Source: Toxonevra muliebris
Taxonomy: Eukaryota > Arthropoda > Insecta > Diptera > Pallopteridae
Direction: 5' to 3'
DNA: 64,000 nucleotides
Assembly (NCBI GenBank): GCA_963691655.1
Contig: OY829326.1
Span: forward strand, 95,473,235-95,537,234
Shown here: one piece after another, positions 1-11,344 of the stretch
Numbering within the stretch: the first letter of the stretch is position 1
Layout: every line of letters starts with the position of its first letter
The notes under the pieces: generated by a model
The model's input: only the letters and a program-made list of their open reading frames with translations
Told to the model about the DNA's origin: nothing
Databases searched by the model: none
Position numbers and translations under genes: made by a program

Positions 1-2035
1 AGTTTTGATAAGCATTTCCTTTTCGATTTTAAATTTAATTTTAAAAATAGGAATGAAAAATTCATGAACCCTACTTCACCTATCCACCTCTGTTTGCAAA
101 TCAAACGCGTCGCATCATCTGGTGTTCGAAAAATTCCAAATAGCATTGCCAAAAAATTAGAACTACTTTTTCTAAATTTACAAAGACTCGACTACTCTTT
201 CTATTTCATATTAATTTTTTAACTTTTTAAATCTTGTGGTACTAGGACAAATATTTCAAATTGAGAGTTCTCAACTTTGAAGAGCGTTAAAAAAAAATTG
301 GTTCGAAAAATTGGAAATTTTGTGCCATATAAATTGGAATTAAATTTGTGTATTGTGTAAAAATGTAGTCATCAGAATAATAAGTTTGTGTACAAATTTC
401 AATTGATAAGGTTGAAAATTTCTTAAGAAAGCAACATTTAGAAAAAAATACGTTTAAAGTTTTGAGAAACAAGAAAATTTCGTATAACCTATCGGATCAA
501 CTCCAAAACTTTGGGAGACAAACATAAAATGTTATTCTTAAATTCTAAGTCGTCGTTTTTCATTAAGCATAATCTTCTGGCGTTTGGTATTCGTATTCAT
601 TTTCACAATTGCAGACATAACTTAGTAAACTTTGATTTTCGAATTTAAATTTTATAATTTCAGTCCGTGTTTGGTATAATAAACAAAAAGACAGAAAGAC
701 CCAAAAAAGTATGCCAAAAAAACATTATTAACAAAATTTTTACCAATTACAGTGACTGGGACTGCAACAACTACTGGAACATTCACCTCGTTTGTAACTA
801 CATTTTTTTTTCTTTATCAATACAAAGATACCATTATTTGGAGTGGGAATCATGAGAACAGGTCACTGCATCTTTCGAAAGCTAGAGTGTGTTTCGAGTT
901 ACTCGACGTTCATTTTGATAGATAAACAAGTCTCAGCCCACTTTTGGACAGAAAAAATTGGTTTCATATTCCAATGAACGACTAAGTGTTTCTATGTTTT
1001 TTTTTTAGCGAATAAGAAAAAAAACAATTGTGCGGACATTTGTAAAACTTGCTAGATTTAATCGCTAGTTTTTGCTAATTTTTTCTTTTATTCAATAGTA
1101 ATTAGGAATACCGAAAAAATAATATAAGTGAATTATTCCTCTTTGATAGATCTATAAATTTTGTACAGACAGTTTTTATGTAAAATGGAAAATGACTGAG
1201 ATATAAGCAATCAAAAATGAATTTTGTGCACAAAATCCGTTTTTTCCAAATTTTGGAGCTCTTGGGTCACTACTTCCCCTTATCCAATTGACCTGAAATT
1301 TTATACAGATAATTTTATAAGTAAAACGAACCGAAAAATTTTCCGACTTTCGAAAATTAATGGCACTCTAATGTACACACACTCTCAGAAGTATACTTAC
1401 GATTTTCTTTGAATTCGATTTTCTAACGTAATAATTCAAATTTAAAATTTTTTTCGATGCAGTTTTATTTAATTCATCATTGTAAACTATGAAAAGCCAA
1501 AAACAGAACCATATCTAAATGAGTAAAACGGTATATAAAGAAAAAGTGTTTACAAAAATTTTAGAAAAAATATTAAAAATTTAAGTTCAAAAATTTGAAT
1601 GGCCTCCATTAGCTTTATCGGCCTCTGATAGACGAGACGGCATTAACAAGCTTAGATTTCTTGTAATTTTATGAGATTTTACTATAGAGGGGTTCCGTTT
1701 TTCCTTCTTTTTACATACTACACTAATAGAAATTGTTTTGTTTGCGGTTGTTATCAGTGTAAAAAAAGCAAAATAACAAAGCTGCATCAAGAAATTTACA
1801 CATTTTAATTATTCCGTAAAAAAATCGAAAAATTGTATCGAATGTATACTTATGTGTAGTTAGAAATGTTTATAAATCATAGATTTTCGTCATTAAAAAA
1901 CGAAATTATCAAAACTTGAATACCCTTGAGTATTTATATATTAGGTTTGTTGCGAATAATAAAAATCACAATTTGTTTAGACAATTGGTTTTGATAAAAT
2001 GAATGAATGGAAATATTAAGTAACACATAATATGT
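1..2035. other. AT-rich stretch, no gene recognised
   Basis: I see no coding region, RNA gene or repeat boundary that I can defend here. All open frames are 67 codons or shorter and are of low-complexity AT composition. The tail of a minus-strand frame at 1587-1790 (SRLSEADKANGGHSNF) looks protein-like, but I cannot place it in a family. Confidence 0.6.
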
Positions 2036-2039
2036 TTAA

Positions 2040-2340
2040 TTATATTAAAATTGACTTCTCATTCCATTTGATTCCAATTGATTTCAAGTGACTCCGTCAA
2101 CTGATTTTAATTGACTCAAAGTTACTCCAATTGACATCAAACGCCCAATTGACTCCAAATGACTTCAACTGACTCCAATTGACTTCAAAATCCCAATTGA
2201 CTCCAAGTGACTCCAATTGGCTGCAAATTGCAATTGATTCAAAATGACTGCATTTGAGTTCAAGGGTATTCAAGTGACTTCAAGTAACTCCAAATGACTT
2301 CAAGTAACTCAAAGTGACTTCAAAGCAGTCATAAGATTTG
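2040..2340. repeat. degenerate short tandem repeat (TGACTCCAA/TGACTTCAA type)
   Basis: About 300 bases are made of imperfect 10-13-base units such as TTGACTCCAA, TGACTTCAAA and AGTGACTCCAA in one orientation. The units are diverged and the period drifts, as in an old minisatellite. It contains no coding sequence. Confidence 0.75.
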
Positions 2341-4010
2341 CAGTCTCATGATTTCAAAAAAAGATTGCATTCCCTTGACTCTAAAAAAGGCCTTTCTAAA
2401 TGAATAACTAATCGACGACTCCAAAAAAAAACTTCCAATTGTATTTTTTATTCTGAAGTCAAATATGTTATTCAATATCTGCAATCAAAAATTATTATTC
2501 ATTTGTGACTTATATCCTCAATTGATTGCATTCTTTTACAGCTTTGCATGATAGAAACAATAGTTTTAAACTTTGGCCCGATTTTTTCCTAAAAAGTTTG
2601 TACAACATCTTTAAAACTTAACCAACCAAGAATCCTCATCTTCTTATATCGGGTCTTTACTTACTTTCCTTAATTTTAATCCGTACTTTCTCTAGTGCTC
2701 TGATTCATGAAATTAAAAAAATTAAACTCAAATCTGAAGTCAGTTTTAATTAGCCTGTTTTGGTTTCGCCACAAACTAAGCTTAATATTACAATTTTTAT
2801 TATATTTGGCAAGCTATAATGGAAGAATGGGCGGTTTTATCTGTAAGAAATTTATTTTATTTAGTTATGTTGATCAAGGCCGTATTTAGGAGGCAGGTTT
2901 TGGGGATTCTGACCTCCTCCCCCCCCCCCCCCCCCCCACCGAAATGTGAAAACTTTTTCCTAATTTTTGATATTGATTGCCGGTGGATGGAAAAAAGTCA
3001 AAATAAAATCTATTGAACGATTTTTAAATATTTTTTAATCGGTTTCTTTCTAAAAAGTCAAATAAAAGAAAAAATTTTAAAAATAAATTTTAATTAAAAT
3101 CGTACGAAGTTGTGGTACATGGCCAAAAACGGTATTTTCAGGGGTTTCAACCCCATTTTTCTAAAACGTGACGTAATGGGAAGTTTTTGACCTCAGATTC
3201 GTGTTTAGCATGAAAAATTCATTCGCAAACACTAGGAACAATATTGTTCACCAAACCCATGCAGGACAGTGTTATTTAATAAGCTTCAAAGTTCTTAATC
3301 TTAAAATATAATTAATCCTTTAACCCATTATTGCTCAGAGCACCGACTCGGAAGATTTTAATGCTGTGACTGCACGAATTTAGGGAATATATGCCAACCT
3401 CATCCGGGCTCCTCATCATTGATAATGGCCCAAATTCCCACTGATAATCATTTGAAAAAAATTAGTCTCTGACTATTTTTGGCATTTTTGATCATTTTTT
3501 TGAGGTTGGGTTCATTATCAGTAATGGCAAGTCAATAAGTTATCGAAATTATGTCTTTCACGATAAAAAATGTATTGGAATCCACATTGAATAATATTTA
3601 TTTGAAAAAATTTAAATTGATTATTCTGTGAAATTTTTTTGTCATTTTCGGCCATTTTTTTTAGGTTAAGATTAAGAAAGTTCGGAAACAAACATTTTTC
3701 CTAAAGCTTTAAAACATTTATCCACTTTTCTCCCTAGTCTGATAGGGTCCATCAAATGCATCATCGTATTTAATTTATTGTATTTAAACATCAGTTTCAT
3801 AAATTGTTGCTCTTGCAACAATAATTATTTTTTCACCAAGATAATTGGAGAGTTTTCTTACCTTGTTGAAAACTATAATAAAGTTCTAGATGAATTCAAA
3901 TTAAGTGTGCTCTTACCAAAAAAAAATATTAAATTCGAATTTTTTGTTGTAATGTTTTTCTAACAAATAGTTACACATTATTTTTATATAAATTTAAATT
4001 ATATTTTTTA
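2341..4010. other. non-coding stretch with a hAT-like end and poly-C tract
   Basis: No gene is visible. At 2876 the sequence AAGGCCGTATTTAGG followed by a 19-base C run (2919-2937) resembles the end of a hAT-type non-autonomous element. A reverse-orientation relative (ACTAAATACGGCCCTGG) lies near 13823-13839. Two diverged direct segments at about 3445-3510 and 3590-3665 share ATTTGAAAAAA and a T-rich core, and look like an old tandem duplication. Confidence 0.4.
3177..3290 (+). repeat. dispersed repeat, copy 1 (partner at 50505-50616)
   Basis: This segment aligns in the same orientation with 50505-50616. Shared blocks include AAGTTTTTGACC, AAAAATTCATTCG and AAACACTAGGAA. I see no TIR or coding capacity, so it is probably a fragment of an unclassified interspersed repeat. 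Confidence 0.7.
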
Positions 4011-4013
4011 GCT

Positions 4014-4365
4014 TACTTCCGTTGGGGTATTCTCAAAGCCTTCATGGCATGACGAACTTTCCGTAGTATTTCGTCTTTTCTTCGCCGAAAGAAAATCTTT
4101 AACAGCTAGTTACAGTGTGTGGGCTACGCATTTAACAGAAAATGTGTTACGATGTTCTTCAGCATAAACACTACTAAATATTTCCACTTCGTAATTATTT
4201 CTCACAAAATCTTCATCCTGATCATCAGCTAGATCCAAAAAGTTTATTGTCTTCAGCATATTTCTGCCATTATCAGTGGTAATTAACTATAGTTGATTTT
4301 TTTGTAATTCCCAGTCATTCAACACCTGTTCCAACTCTTTTTTGAGATTGTCCGCAGTTTTCGAA
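4014..4365 (-). pseudogene. hAT-superfamily transposase fragment
   Basis: Read on the minus strand from about 4365, the conceptual protein has a WELQ segment, then ITTDNGRNM (the DDE-region motif around the second catalytic Asp of hAT transposases), an acidic stretch, and CVAHTL*LAVKDF, the usual hAT C-A-H-x-L-Q-L block. The Gln codon of that block is now TAA. A further stop precedes the ITTDN motif, and a frameshift after FLSAKKR is needed to continue into EILRKVRHAMKALRIP. Only about 115 codons survive of a family that is normally 500-700 residues. No TIR or target duplication was found, so it is a dead internal fragment. Confidence 0.75.
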
Positions 4366-5225
4366 CTTGAAACTTTTTACGAGGGTGTATAATATGCTTC
4401 GTCGAATCGACGACGCATGTTTTGTTTTACCGTTTTTCTTTTTATTTTGCGATCATTTTTCGTACAGTGCTATTCGTATCTAAGCTATTGCTGTGTGCAG
4501 ATCCTCAGCTGAATATACAATAGGTCCGTTCCTGTACTTTTTGGGTAAGGTATGGTAAACTGAGAGTAAACGAAAAATGCTCTCCCTGATACACAAAAAT
4601 GTACAAAAGTACGGGAACGCACAAAACAACTTTTCTTGCACGAAACAAAACGTAAATTTAACGACAGTTAAATTCAAAAAACAAAGTTTCTTTGATATTT
4701 AATAAAATAAAAATTGTTAAATCTTACAAGAAAATAAATAAATAATGAAAAAATTAAACATAAATTGTTCGCCTGTCTACTTTTGTAGAATCTTCTGGTT
4801 CACAATCACCATTTGCATTATTCAGCAATAGCAGAAGCTTCTCCAACGCCAGAAATTGAACAGACAATTGCGTCATTAACTTGTGGAGAATGTTGTTAGA
4901 AATTAACTACTTCATATACTATCAATTAATTTTCAAATGTCTTTCAAACATTTTCCATTTCAAATAACACTTATTTTTCTAAAAATATTTTATTTATTTA
5001 TTAATTTCAAATTTTCAATATATTTTCACAAAAGTAAAACAGCTGATTGTTTGACACTTTTAACATTTTTACCCGAAGAAAAAGTGCGGGCTATTTCGTG
5101 CAAGAAGAAGAACAATGTAAGTATGTTTTTTTATATGTGCGTCGTCGAAACGACGAAGCATGACCTTTGTGTAACTTTTGCATTTTGTGGTTGTGCTTTT
5201 TTATGTTATAGTTTTGAAACTCGAA
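4366..5225. other. gap between hAT and piggyBac relics with a 25-bp inverted pair
   Basis: No gene recognised. A 25-base near-palindromic block (core CGTCGTCGA, then CGACGAAGCAT) occurs on the minus strand at 4393-4417 and on the plus strand at 5138-5162. A second shared block, TTTCGTGCAAGAA, occurs at about 4631-4648 (minus) and 5093-5106 (plus). The spacing differs between the two sides, so these are not simple element ends. Confidence 0.45.
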
Positions 5226-5957
5226 ATGAGCTCGAAAAAAAAATTGGATGACGAAGAAATTGAAAAATTTCTGTCGATGTGTGGCGACACCCACGAAACA
5301 GAGGACGAGTTGGACAACAACGAACAATGTGATACAGGGGATGAAAATGAAAGTTTGGAAGATTCGGAGGAGCCAACCGATATAAACGAAAACGATGTAC
5401 CTCTTCATATATTAAGGGCAAAGTCAAACATAATTGCGTTAAACAAATCTATTTTGCGAGGAAAAAATAACCATAAGTGGTCTGCACAAAAAGCAAAATC
5501 TCATCGTTATGGACCAAACATTGTACATCAAGTTCGAGGACCAACTAGGCAATGTAAAAATATTATTGACTCACTGTGATGCTTTCAAATTTTTATAACA
5601 ATCAAGATAATCGATGAAATAGTACAGTGAACAAACGTTGAAATTGATCATTGCAAATCTGTCTTAGTTGCATCTAATGATGAAGCACAAAGGAAACAGA
5701 TTTCTTTGAATTAAATATTAGCCCTTATTGGAATATTAGTGTTAACAGCTGTCAAGAAGGATCAGCATCTATCTGCAACCGAATTGTTCGACAGGTCCTA
5801 CAGTAGAGGACAATATATAGCAATAATGACGAAATCAAGATTTAAGTTCCTTATGTCATGTCTCCGGTTCGATGATAAGTCTGTGCGCATTCAGCTAGCA
5901 GAAGACAAATTTGCTCCTTTAAGAAAAGTGTGGGACGATATTTGGAACCTCCTATAA
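5226..5957 (+). pseudogene. piggyBac-type transposase, 5' part, broken
   Basis: The likely start is ATG at 5226 (MSSKKKLDDEEIEKF), giving the acidic N-terminus typical of piggyBac transposases. It is followed by KWSAQKAKSHRYGPNIV and VRGPTRQCKNI, then a stop at 5577. In another frame IKIIDEIVQ continues the family pattern, and from 5739 a frame with ALIGILVLTAVKKDQHLS and then SRFKFLMSCLRFDDK and DKFAPLRKVWDDIW matches the conserved L-R-F-D-D-K and D-K-x-A-P-x-R blocks upstream of the DDD catalytic core. The core itself is missing. The gene ends about 10 bases before a dispersed repeat that begins near 5970, so it was cut or overwritten there. TTAA-flanked ends were not found. Membership in the piggyBac family is clear; function is lost. 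Confidence 0.85.
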
Positions 5958-5969
5958 ATTTTAACAAGA

Positions 5970-6100
5970 AACATTTTCTCCTAAAACTGTATAATAGTTT
6001 TCTCAACGGTTTTTGTTTAATCGACTATTTATCGAAAAAGGGAGTTTAAACCCCCATTTTAAACAGGAAGGGCAAGAGCTGGAAAAATAGCGAATACCCC
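5970..6100 (+). repeat. dispersed repeat, copy 1 (inverted partner at 37861-37977)
   Basis: Shared blocks in opposite orientation include TTTTCTCAAC, TATTTATCGAAAAAGGG and AACCCC.ATTTT followed by GAGGAAGGG. No coding capacity is evident. It lies just downstream of the truncated piggyBac relic. Confidence 0.7.
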
Positions 6101-7111
6101 AATCTTTTTGTCCCATTGTGCTAAACTACTTTGCTTCATACATCAAATTCGTTTCTGTTAAAATAAAGGAATTTCTTAATAGCCCCTGAAGACCCCATTT
6201 TTCCGAGTTGAGACCCATATTGTGGGACAACTGGATGCGATGAAGAAAAACTGAGTACGCAGTCAAAACCGGTGGAAAATCTCGCGCATAAAATTTTTGT
6301 TGCACTGGGGGTCAAAGGGGATGGATCACTAATAGAAAGTTTAAAACATCTGAAGGAGGCAGAAAATCATAAAAATATCGGATGTGGCAGTCCATTTTAT
6401 ATAGTAAGTCAGAAAGTCTCAATATATTAACAAAAACGAAATTAAACATATTGCCAAATACAAAAAAAAATATGGCATACATAATTTTAAATAAATATTG
6501 CCCATACATAACATGCATGTGGAGAAACATAATAGACTACCACATCGACCCAACGGAAAAGCACCGCGTATCAAAGCTATTTTTCCAAACAAAAAGTTTT
6601 TTTTTTTAAGGGAAAAATAACTTAAGACCCTCGGACTATATATGTATAAGAATAACACAAAATTATATAAAAACAAAAACAATAGAATTACAGGGTCTCG
6701 ATTACAGAAAAGACAGCCCTAAACGTAAACAAAAAAATATTGTTTTAGAATAAGATGTTTGACGAAAGGAGGTAATTTAAGGAGAGAAGAAGAAAATAAA
6801 TTTTCAATAGTGAACAAATTTGGACCCGATCATTATTCTATAAATAAACTACCAAGGCAGTTAAGAGACGTACGGTATTTTATAACTAACTATATTTATT
6901 ATGTTAGATTCCACTCCTGAATTTAAATGAATTGTGCACTTTGGACAGGCCGATTGAAGTTTTTAACAACTTAATAGAAATATATGTACAATATTTCGAA
7001 TTAAAATAGAGAAAGTTTTCATTCACTACATCTGGTCAGGGGATAAGGTATATTGTATAACACTGAAAAAAATACTGTTGTGACTAAATATTTGCAAGCT
7101 TCTAACAAATA
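6101..7111. other. no gene recognised
   Basis: AT-rich sequence with several short frames. A plus-strand stretch near 6818-6900 (NKFGPDHYSINKLPRQLRD) looks protein-like and may be the upstream part of the relic that follows, but I cannot assign it. Confidence 0.4.
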
Positions 7112-7402
7112 TATTGTAGCAATACCAATAATACATAATGAACATTTTATAATGGCATACATAAATTTTAGAAATAAACAATTCACTCACCATCTTGGGT
7201 AAGATCGGGGAAAACAAAAATTATTTAAAATTTTTTCGGAACCTATAAATAACCATATAGTAGATATTTCTAACTTCGAAATCACAATAGTTGAATATAA
7301 TCTTCCAAAAGACAACCATAATTTTGGCATATTTATTTTCCAATTCGCGGAGGCATTACTTACAGAGAAACTTTTAATTAATTTAGAAACTCCCCAAAAT
7401 TA
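7112..7402 (+). pseudogene. Ulp1-like cysteine protease domain relic
   Basis: One plus-strand frame of about 96 codons, with a single internal stop after THHLG, reads IPIIHNEHFIMAYINF and later VEYNLPKDNHNFGIFIFQF and AEALL. The order matches the C48 (Ulp1/SENP) fold: an N-x-H-W-x-L block with the catalytic His, then a P-x-Q-x-N-x-x-D-C-G-x-F block with the catalytic Cys. Here the His is kept (NEHF), but the Asp-Cys pair is replaced by Asn-Phe, so it cannot be a protease. Ulp1-like domains are carried by several DNA transposon groups, and the setting suggests such an origin. It stops exactly where the LINE fragment begins. The family call is my inference from motif order. Confidence 0.45.
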
Positions 7403-8000
7403 ACCAAGCTGCACTGAAAGCCCTTGCTAACACTGTCAGCTCTTCAAAATTTGTCAGTGAGTGTGAGGAAAAACTGCATAGTGTTGTGAAACACAACCAT
7501 TTATTTAGGACTCTCTGGTATTGCAGGGAATGAACCAGCTGATAAACTAGCTAATGAAGGTTCTGCAATTGTACCATGGGGTCCAGAACCTTTTTTTTTG
7601 GGAGATCATGCGTTGGGTCGACGATTTCGTGGGTTCTATCCATAGAGAAAAGATGGTCCTGCAGAATCGCAAAGTTCTTCGTGAGACAACCTAACAGGAA
7701 ATCAGCGGAATTTCTTCTAAAACTGAGAAGAAAGGACCTGAGGTTACTGGTGGGTTACAGGGCACAACACATGTGGTCAGCATATGACTAACATGGACGT
7801 CATCACCAATCCAACCTCCCAATCGTGTTCTAAAGACGACGGTATTACGGAGCATTATCTTTGTAGCAGTCCGGTGTTCGCCAGAATCAGCTTAAGGCTG
7901 TTGGGTAGTGATGTCTTGAGTATGATTATTGTCTCTCTTCGTGAGCTTCTAAGGTTCATAAAAAAAACAAAAAGGTTTGAGGTTGAGAGACTCTAGACCT
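7403..8000 (+). pseudogene. non-LTR retrotransposon 3' end: RNase H and C-terminal Cys/His segment
   Basis: The first frame gives AALKALANTVSSSKFVSEC, the middle of a LINE-type RNase H. After a frameshift comes GLSGIAGNEPADKLANEGS, the G-x-x-G-N-E-x-A-D block with the last RNase H acidic residue. Then come RRKDLRLLVGYRAQH and, in a third frame, TEHYLCSSPVFARISLRLL, which is the usual His-Cys-Cys segment found after RNase H in R1/LOA/I-type elements, and LRELLRFIKKTKRFE at the end. Frameshifts at about 7500 and 7790 inactivate it. The sequence 8001-8160 is probably its 3' untranslated tail. The RT and endonuclease parts are absent, as expected of a 5'-truncated copy. Confidence 0.8.
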
Positions 8001-8279
8001 TTCTTCTTTCCATTCCCCATTTATCCCGTCACATATTTTTCCTGTCTTTCTACTCTCTTCTACTGGCTCTATCTTGGGTATAGTACAATATTCTTCGAGA
8101 CTGAGTGGTTTGGTTTAGTCCAGCCCACTGTCAACTCTAACGTCAAAATTACAGGACGAAAATGAAAAATAATTTAACTTAAACACGCTACCATAGACAA
8201 AGATAATTGGATGCATTGTGAATGCCCAACGACAGCTTCAAACACAGAGTGAAGTAATTGCTTTAGACAAGTAGATAAT

Positions 8280-8656
8280 TAAAAAATATTACACTAAAGA
8301 ACATTCTAAGCCAATGAATTTCAGGAGGAACATAATAATTTGCGACGAAACCAAAGTAATGCTCTATCACAATAGTATGAACCTAACAAAGTGTGGATAA
8401 ACCCTCTCACGATCTTCCAAAATCAAATTATAAACCCTACGATAAAATTTGGTAAATTGTCCGTGATGGTATGGGGATGGATATCAAGTGAAGGCATTGG
8501 AGATTTGGGGATTGTTAAGTGTACAAAAATTGGGCTTTGTAGACCCTCAAAATTCTTAAAAACTGAAATACAAACTGTATCAAGATAACAACCCCAAACA
8601 TAAGTCGATTTTATGTAGCACATGGCTGCTTTATAAATACAGCAAAGTGATATACA
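8280..8656 (+). pseudogene. Tc1-like transposase, 5' piece (split by TIR element 8657-9328)
   Basis: The plus-strand conceptual translation contains IICDETKVMLYHNS (first catalytic Asp region), KFGKLSVMVWGWISSEGIG (the K-F-G-x-x-x-V-W-G-x-x block of Tc1/Tc3-like enzymes) and, in another frame, YQDNNPKHKS (second catalytic Asp with N-P-K-H). The reading frame is broken by stops and frameshifts. It resumes after 9328 with the third catalytic residue, so a later element was inserted between the second and third acidic residues. Confidence 0.8.
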
Positions 8657-9328
8657 TAGGGTAGCCAGATTTTTGAACCGCAAAATCTGTACATTAGACT
8701 TGGGAAATCAGTGAAAATCAGTACAGTTTTTAATGTTTTTATTACCTAGTACTTTTAATGCAATATAGTGATATAAACGCCCTGAACTTTATCTCCGATT
8801 TTGTGTGTTTCTTTAAATTTTTTCTTCGTCAGTAGACAATGTTGATTACGTATCAGTTTCCATATTTAAAGAATTGTGATAGCTGAGGACAAAAATCAAA
8901 CTCAATTAATAACAAATTCCCTTCACTTATTTAAAAACTTACACTAACCGACTTTTCTTCAAGCAAATGTTGCTTTTCTCCCCTCGATAGCAACAACGCG
9001 TATGTATTTTGTGAACAATCAAGGCAGAAATAGAATCACATGCGGCGCGGTGCTGTTTTTTGACATTTGCTTTAGAAACAGTAGATACATAAGAAGCAAC
9101 ACTGAACCACTGCACAACACAGCACTGCAGAAGCTTAGGAAAAATTCTAAAATGCACCGCACTGCAAGTGATTTTGTTTGTGGCTTCAGAAAATGAAACA
9201 AACAGGGTAAAACTATCTACAAAATCGTACAGTAAATTTTCGTACTGATTTCGAGATTTCAAAAAATCAGTATTTAAAAAAAAAAATCAGGATATGTAGT
9301 AATCAAATTAGTACGTCTGGCTACCCTA
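8657..9328. mobile_element. 672-bp non-autonomous element with TIR TAGGGTAGCCAGA (hAT-like)
   Basis: It begins TAGGGTAGCCAGA (8657-8669) and ends TCTGGCTACCCTA (9316-9328). It sits inside a Tc1 transposase; the right flank TAGATACA matches the left flank GATATACA at 6 of 8 positions, as expected for an aged 8-bp hAT-type duplication. The codon series of the host transposase (Y-S-K-V-I-D-T-P-A-Q) is restored when the element is removed. The right half (8930-9328) is shared with 30634-30934. No transposase is encoded. Confidence 0.75.
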
Positions 9329-9460
9329 TAGATACACCAGCGCAAATTTTAGACATGAACTCAATGGAAAATTTTTGGGCGTACAGGCACCAACAAATAA
9401 AAGTGACCTTGAACAGGAATTGGTTTATTAACAAATTTTGCAAAGAATTATTTGACACAA
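9329..9460 (+). pseudogene. Tc1-like transposase, 3' piece with the third catalytic residue
   Basis: Continues the relic that stops at 8656. The frame reads DTPAQILDMNSMENFWAYR, equivalent to the T-P-A-Q-S-P-D-L-N-P-I-E-N-x-W block; the Glu of the DDE triad is present. After about 9460 the similarity fades. The interruption by the TIR element is the only obstacle between this and the preceding D-N-N-P-K-H block. Confidence 0.8.
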
Positions 9461-10140
9461 TGAAATTTGTATTTTTTGTTTTCTTCTTCTCTCTTTCTCT
9501 TATTTTGCAACATTTACTTTTTATGGACATTATCAAAGAAAATAATTTAGCCCTGGAAGTACTTGGTATATTTTTATACGTAAGTGGTCATATACATGAT
9601 CTATACACCTATAACTTTGAAAGTTGATTGTTTCCCAATATTTGGTTATCATATAGAAGAACAACAATAAACATTTTTTTAATAACATTTATTCATAAAT
9701 TAAATGTTTACCATAAATTAAATGTTTCGTAGTTCAATGTTTTTCCATAGCGACGAAATCTATAATCGCAAAAGTTTCATGCAACAAATCTCACTACATA
9801 AGAGCTACATGAAACTTCAAAAGAGAATGCAAAAAATCGCATGAGATTAATCTCACCGTCTAAAAGCTGGCATTACAATTTTTCGTTTTGCAAAGAATTT
9901 CTTGACATACTGTATTCAAATGAAAAGAATTTTTATTTGAATCAAAAATAATTATTCCGTTTTTTTTTTTCAATCATCCCCAAGAGGCTCTGGAAAGTGG
10001 ATTGTTTATTTTTTAAATTTAAAATTTGGTATTACAATATCTTTGTTTAAAATTTATATCAATTAACTTCCCGGTGAGCTAGAGACTTGAAACTTTAAAC
10101 ATAGCTCAGAACTAAAATATTTACATATACAATGATTATA
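9461..10140. other. no gene recognised
   Basis: AT-rich. A small inverted pair AAGTTTCATG / CATGAAACTT lies at about 9772 and 9808 and could form a hairpin. A T tract lies at 9960-9970. Nothing else is supported. Confidence 0.5.
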
Positions 10141-10312
10141 ACATATCATACTTCACGCTGTTGTATAAATATGGGGTGCGGTTTCAACTAACAGATGGCG
10201 TAGCTATTATAACTATTATTATACAATAATTATATTACAGCATACTTCCAGGTTGGTGCATAAATATGAAGTGTAGTTTGACCTAACAAATGGCATAGCT
10301 AATTTATGGTTT
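10141..10312 (+). repeat. diverged tandem duplication, period 96
   Basis: Two units start at 10141 and 10237. Shared blocks are CATACTTC, TATAAATATG, GTGCGGTTT/GTGTAGTTT, CTAACA.ATGGC and TAGCTA. The divergence indicates an old event. Confidence 0.7.
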
Positions 10313-10400
10313 GTGTCGAGGATAATTAATATGGTGTTTTGGAAAGTAGATATTTGTCAATAAGACCCATAGATCAAAGCATTGTGAATTGAATTTTAAG

Positions 10401-10556
10401 AGGTATGAAAATACTTTCATGAGTTAAAGCGAAAAGCGTGGGACGCATATGGATGAGATAAAATGGGTAGCGACTTCGATGAACTATTCATCCATCAATT
10501 TCCTATTGCTTTCGACCCACGCTTTTTGTTTTAAATCATGCAAGTATTTTCATACC
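10401..10556. mobile_element. foldback (MITE-like) element with about 41-bp arms
   Basis: The left arm 10401-10442 (AGGTATGAAAATACTTTCAT then GAGTTAAAGCGAAAAGCGTG) is the inverse of the right arm 10516-10556, with a few mismatches. The central loop is about 73 bases. A clear target duplication is not visible. Confidence 0.7.
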
Positions 10557-11344
10557 AATTGAAAACAATTACAAATTTTCAGGACAATTTATATGGGGTT
10601 AGGAATCGGTTTTAAAAAAATGCTATATTAAACCTTTTTATTGTTTAAATTATTGCAGTTTTTTTTTCGGTTTTATAATATAGTTCCATCCTGGCCACTA
10701 AAACTTTCCCTATTTTAATTTGAAATTAACAGATGTGTATACATATATCGATGGTCATAGGTTGACCCCTCGTAAGTACTTCTTCATCTTTTGGAAGGCA
10801 AGACAATAAAGTATAAAAAATACATATATGAAAATAAGTTTAAAATAAAAAAAAAGTAATTCCAAAAACATGTTTTCTTATTTAAAATTATTTAAAAAAC
10901 CAATTTTACACATGCCTTATGTACGTTTATTGCTATTTATAGAATACGACAATTCTCTAAAATTACTGAAGATTTTGTAACTATTGGAAATTTAGAATCT
11001 AAGTTTTTAGAACTTTTTTCAGGATCCATAAAACCTTTAATTATTTTAATTTTCTTTACTTGAGACACCTTTCTCAAACATTTTTTTTTGTCACTGGTCA
11101 CTTAAGTAAAGTCCCTCTAATTCTGCTGTTTTGCTTTTATATAGATTTATCTAATTCTGATATATTGATAGTCTTATAATTTTCTCCCCTAAAAGAATAC
11201 GTTTTTCTTTGAAAAATATATTTTTACTAAACTATTTGACATTCGTTGCTTTTCAATTGAGCCGACGTGATATTTTTGTGCATACTGGTATTTAGGGAAA
11301 TTATTTATTTAATATAATTTGTGACATATTTTCATTAAAAATTA
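10557..11344. other. no gene recognised
   Basis: AT-rich, with homopolymer runs only. No coding similarity seen on either strand. Confidence 0.5.

Noticed and set aside
5091..5427. Minus-strand frames of 105 and 73 codons opposite the piggyBac start
   Set aside because: They are antisense shadows of the piggyBac N-terminal coding sequence.
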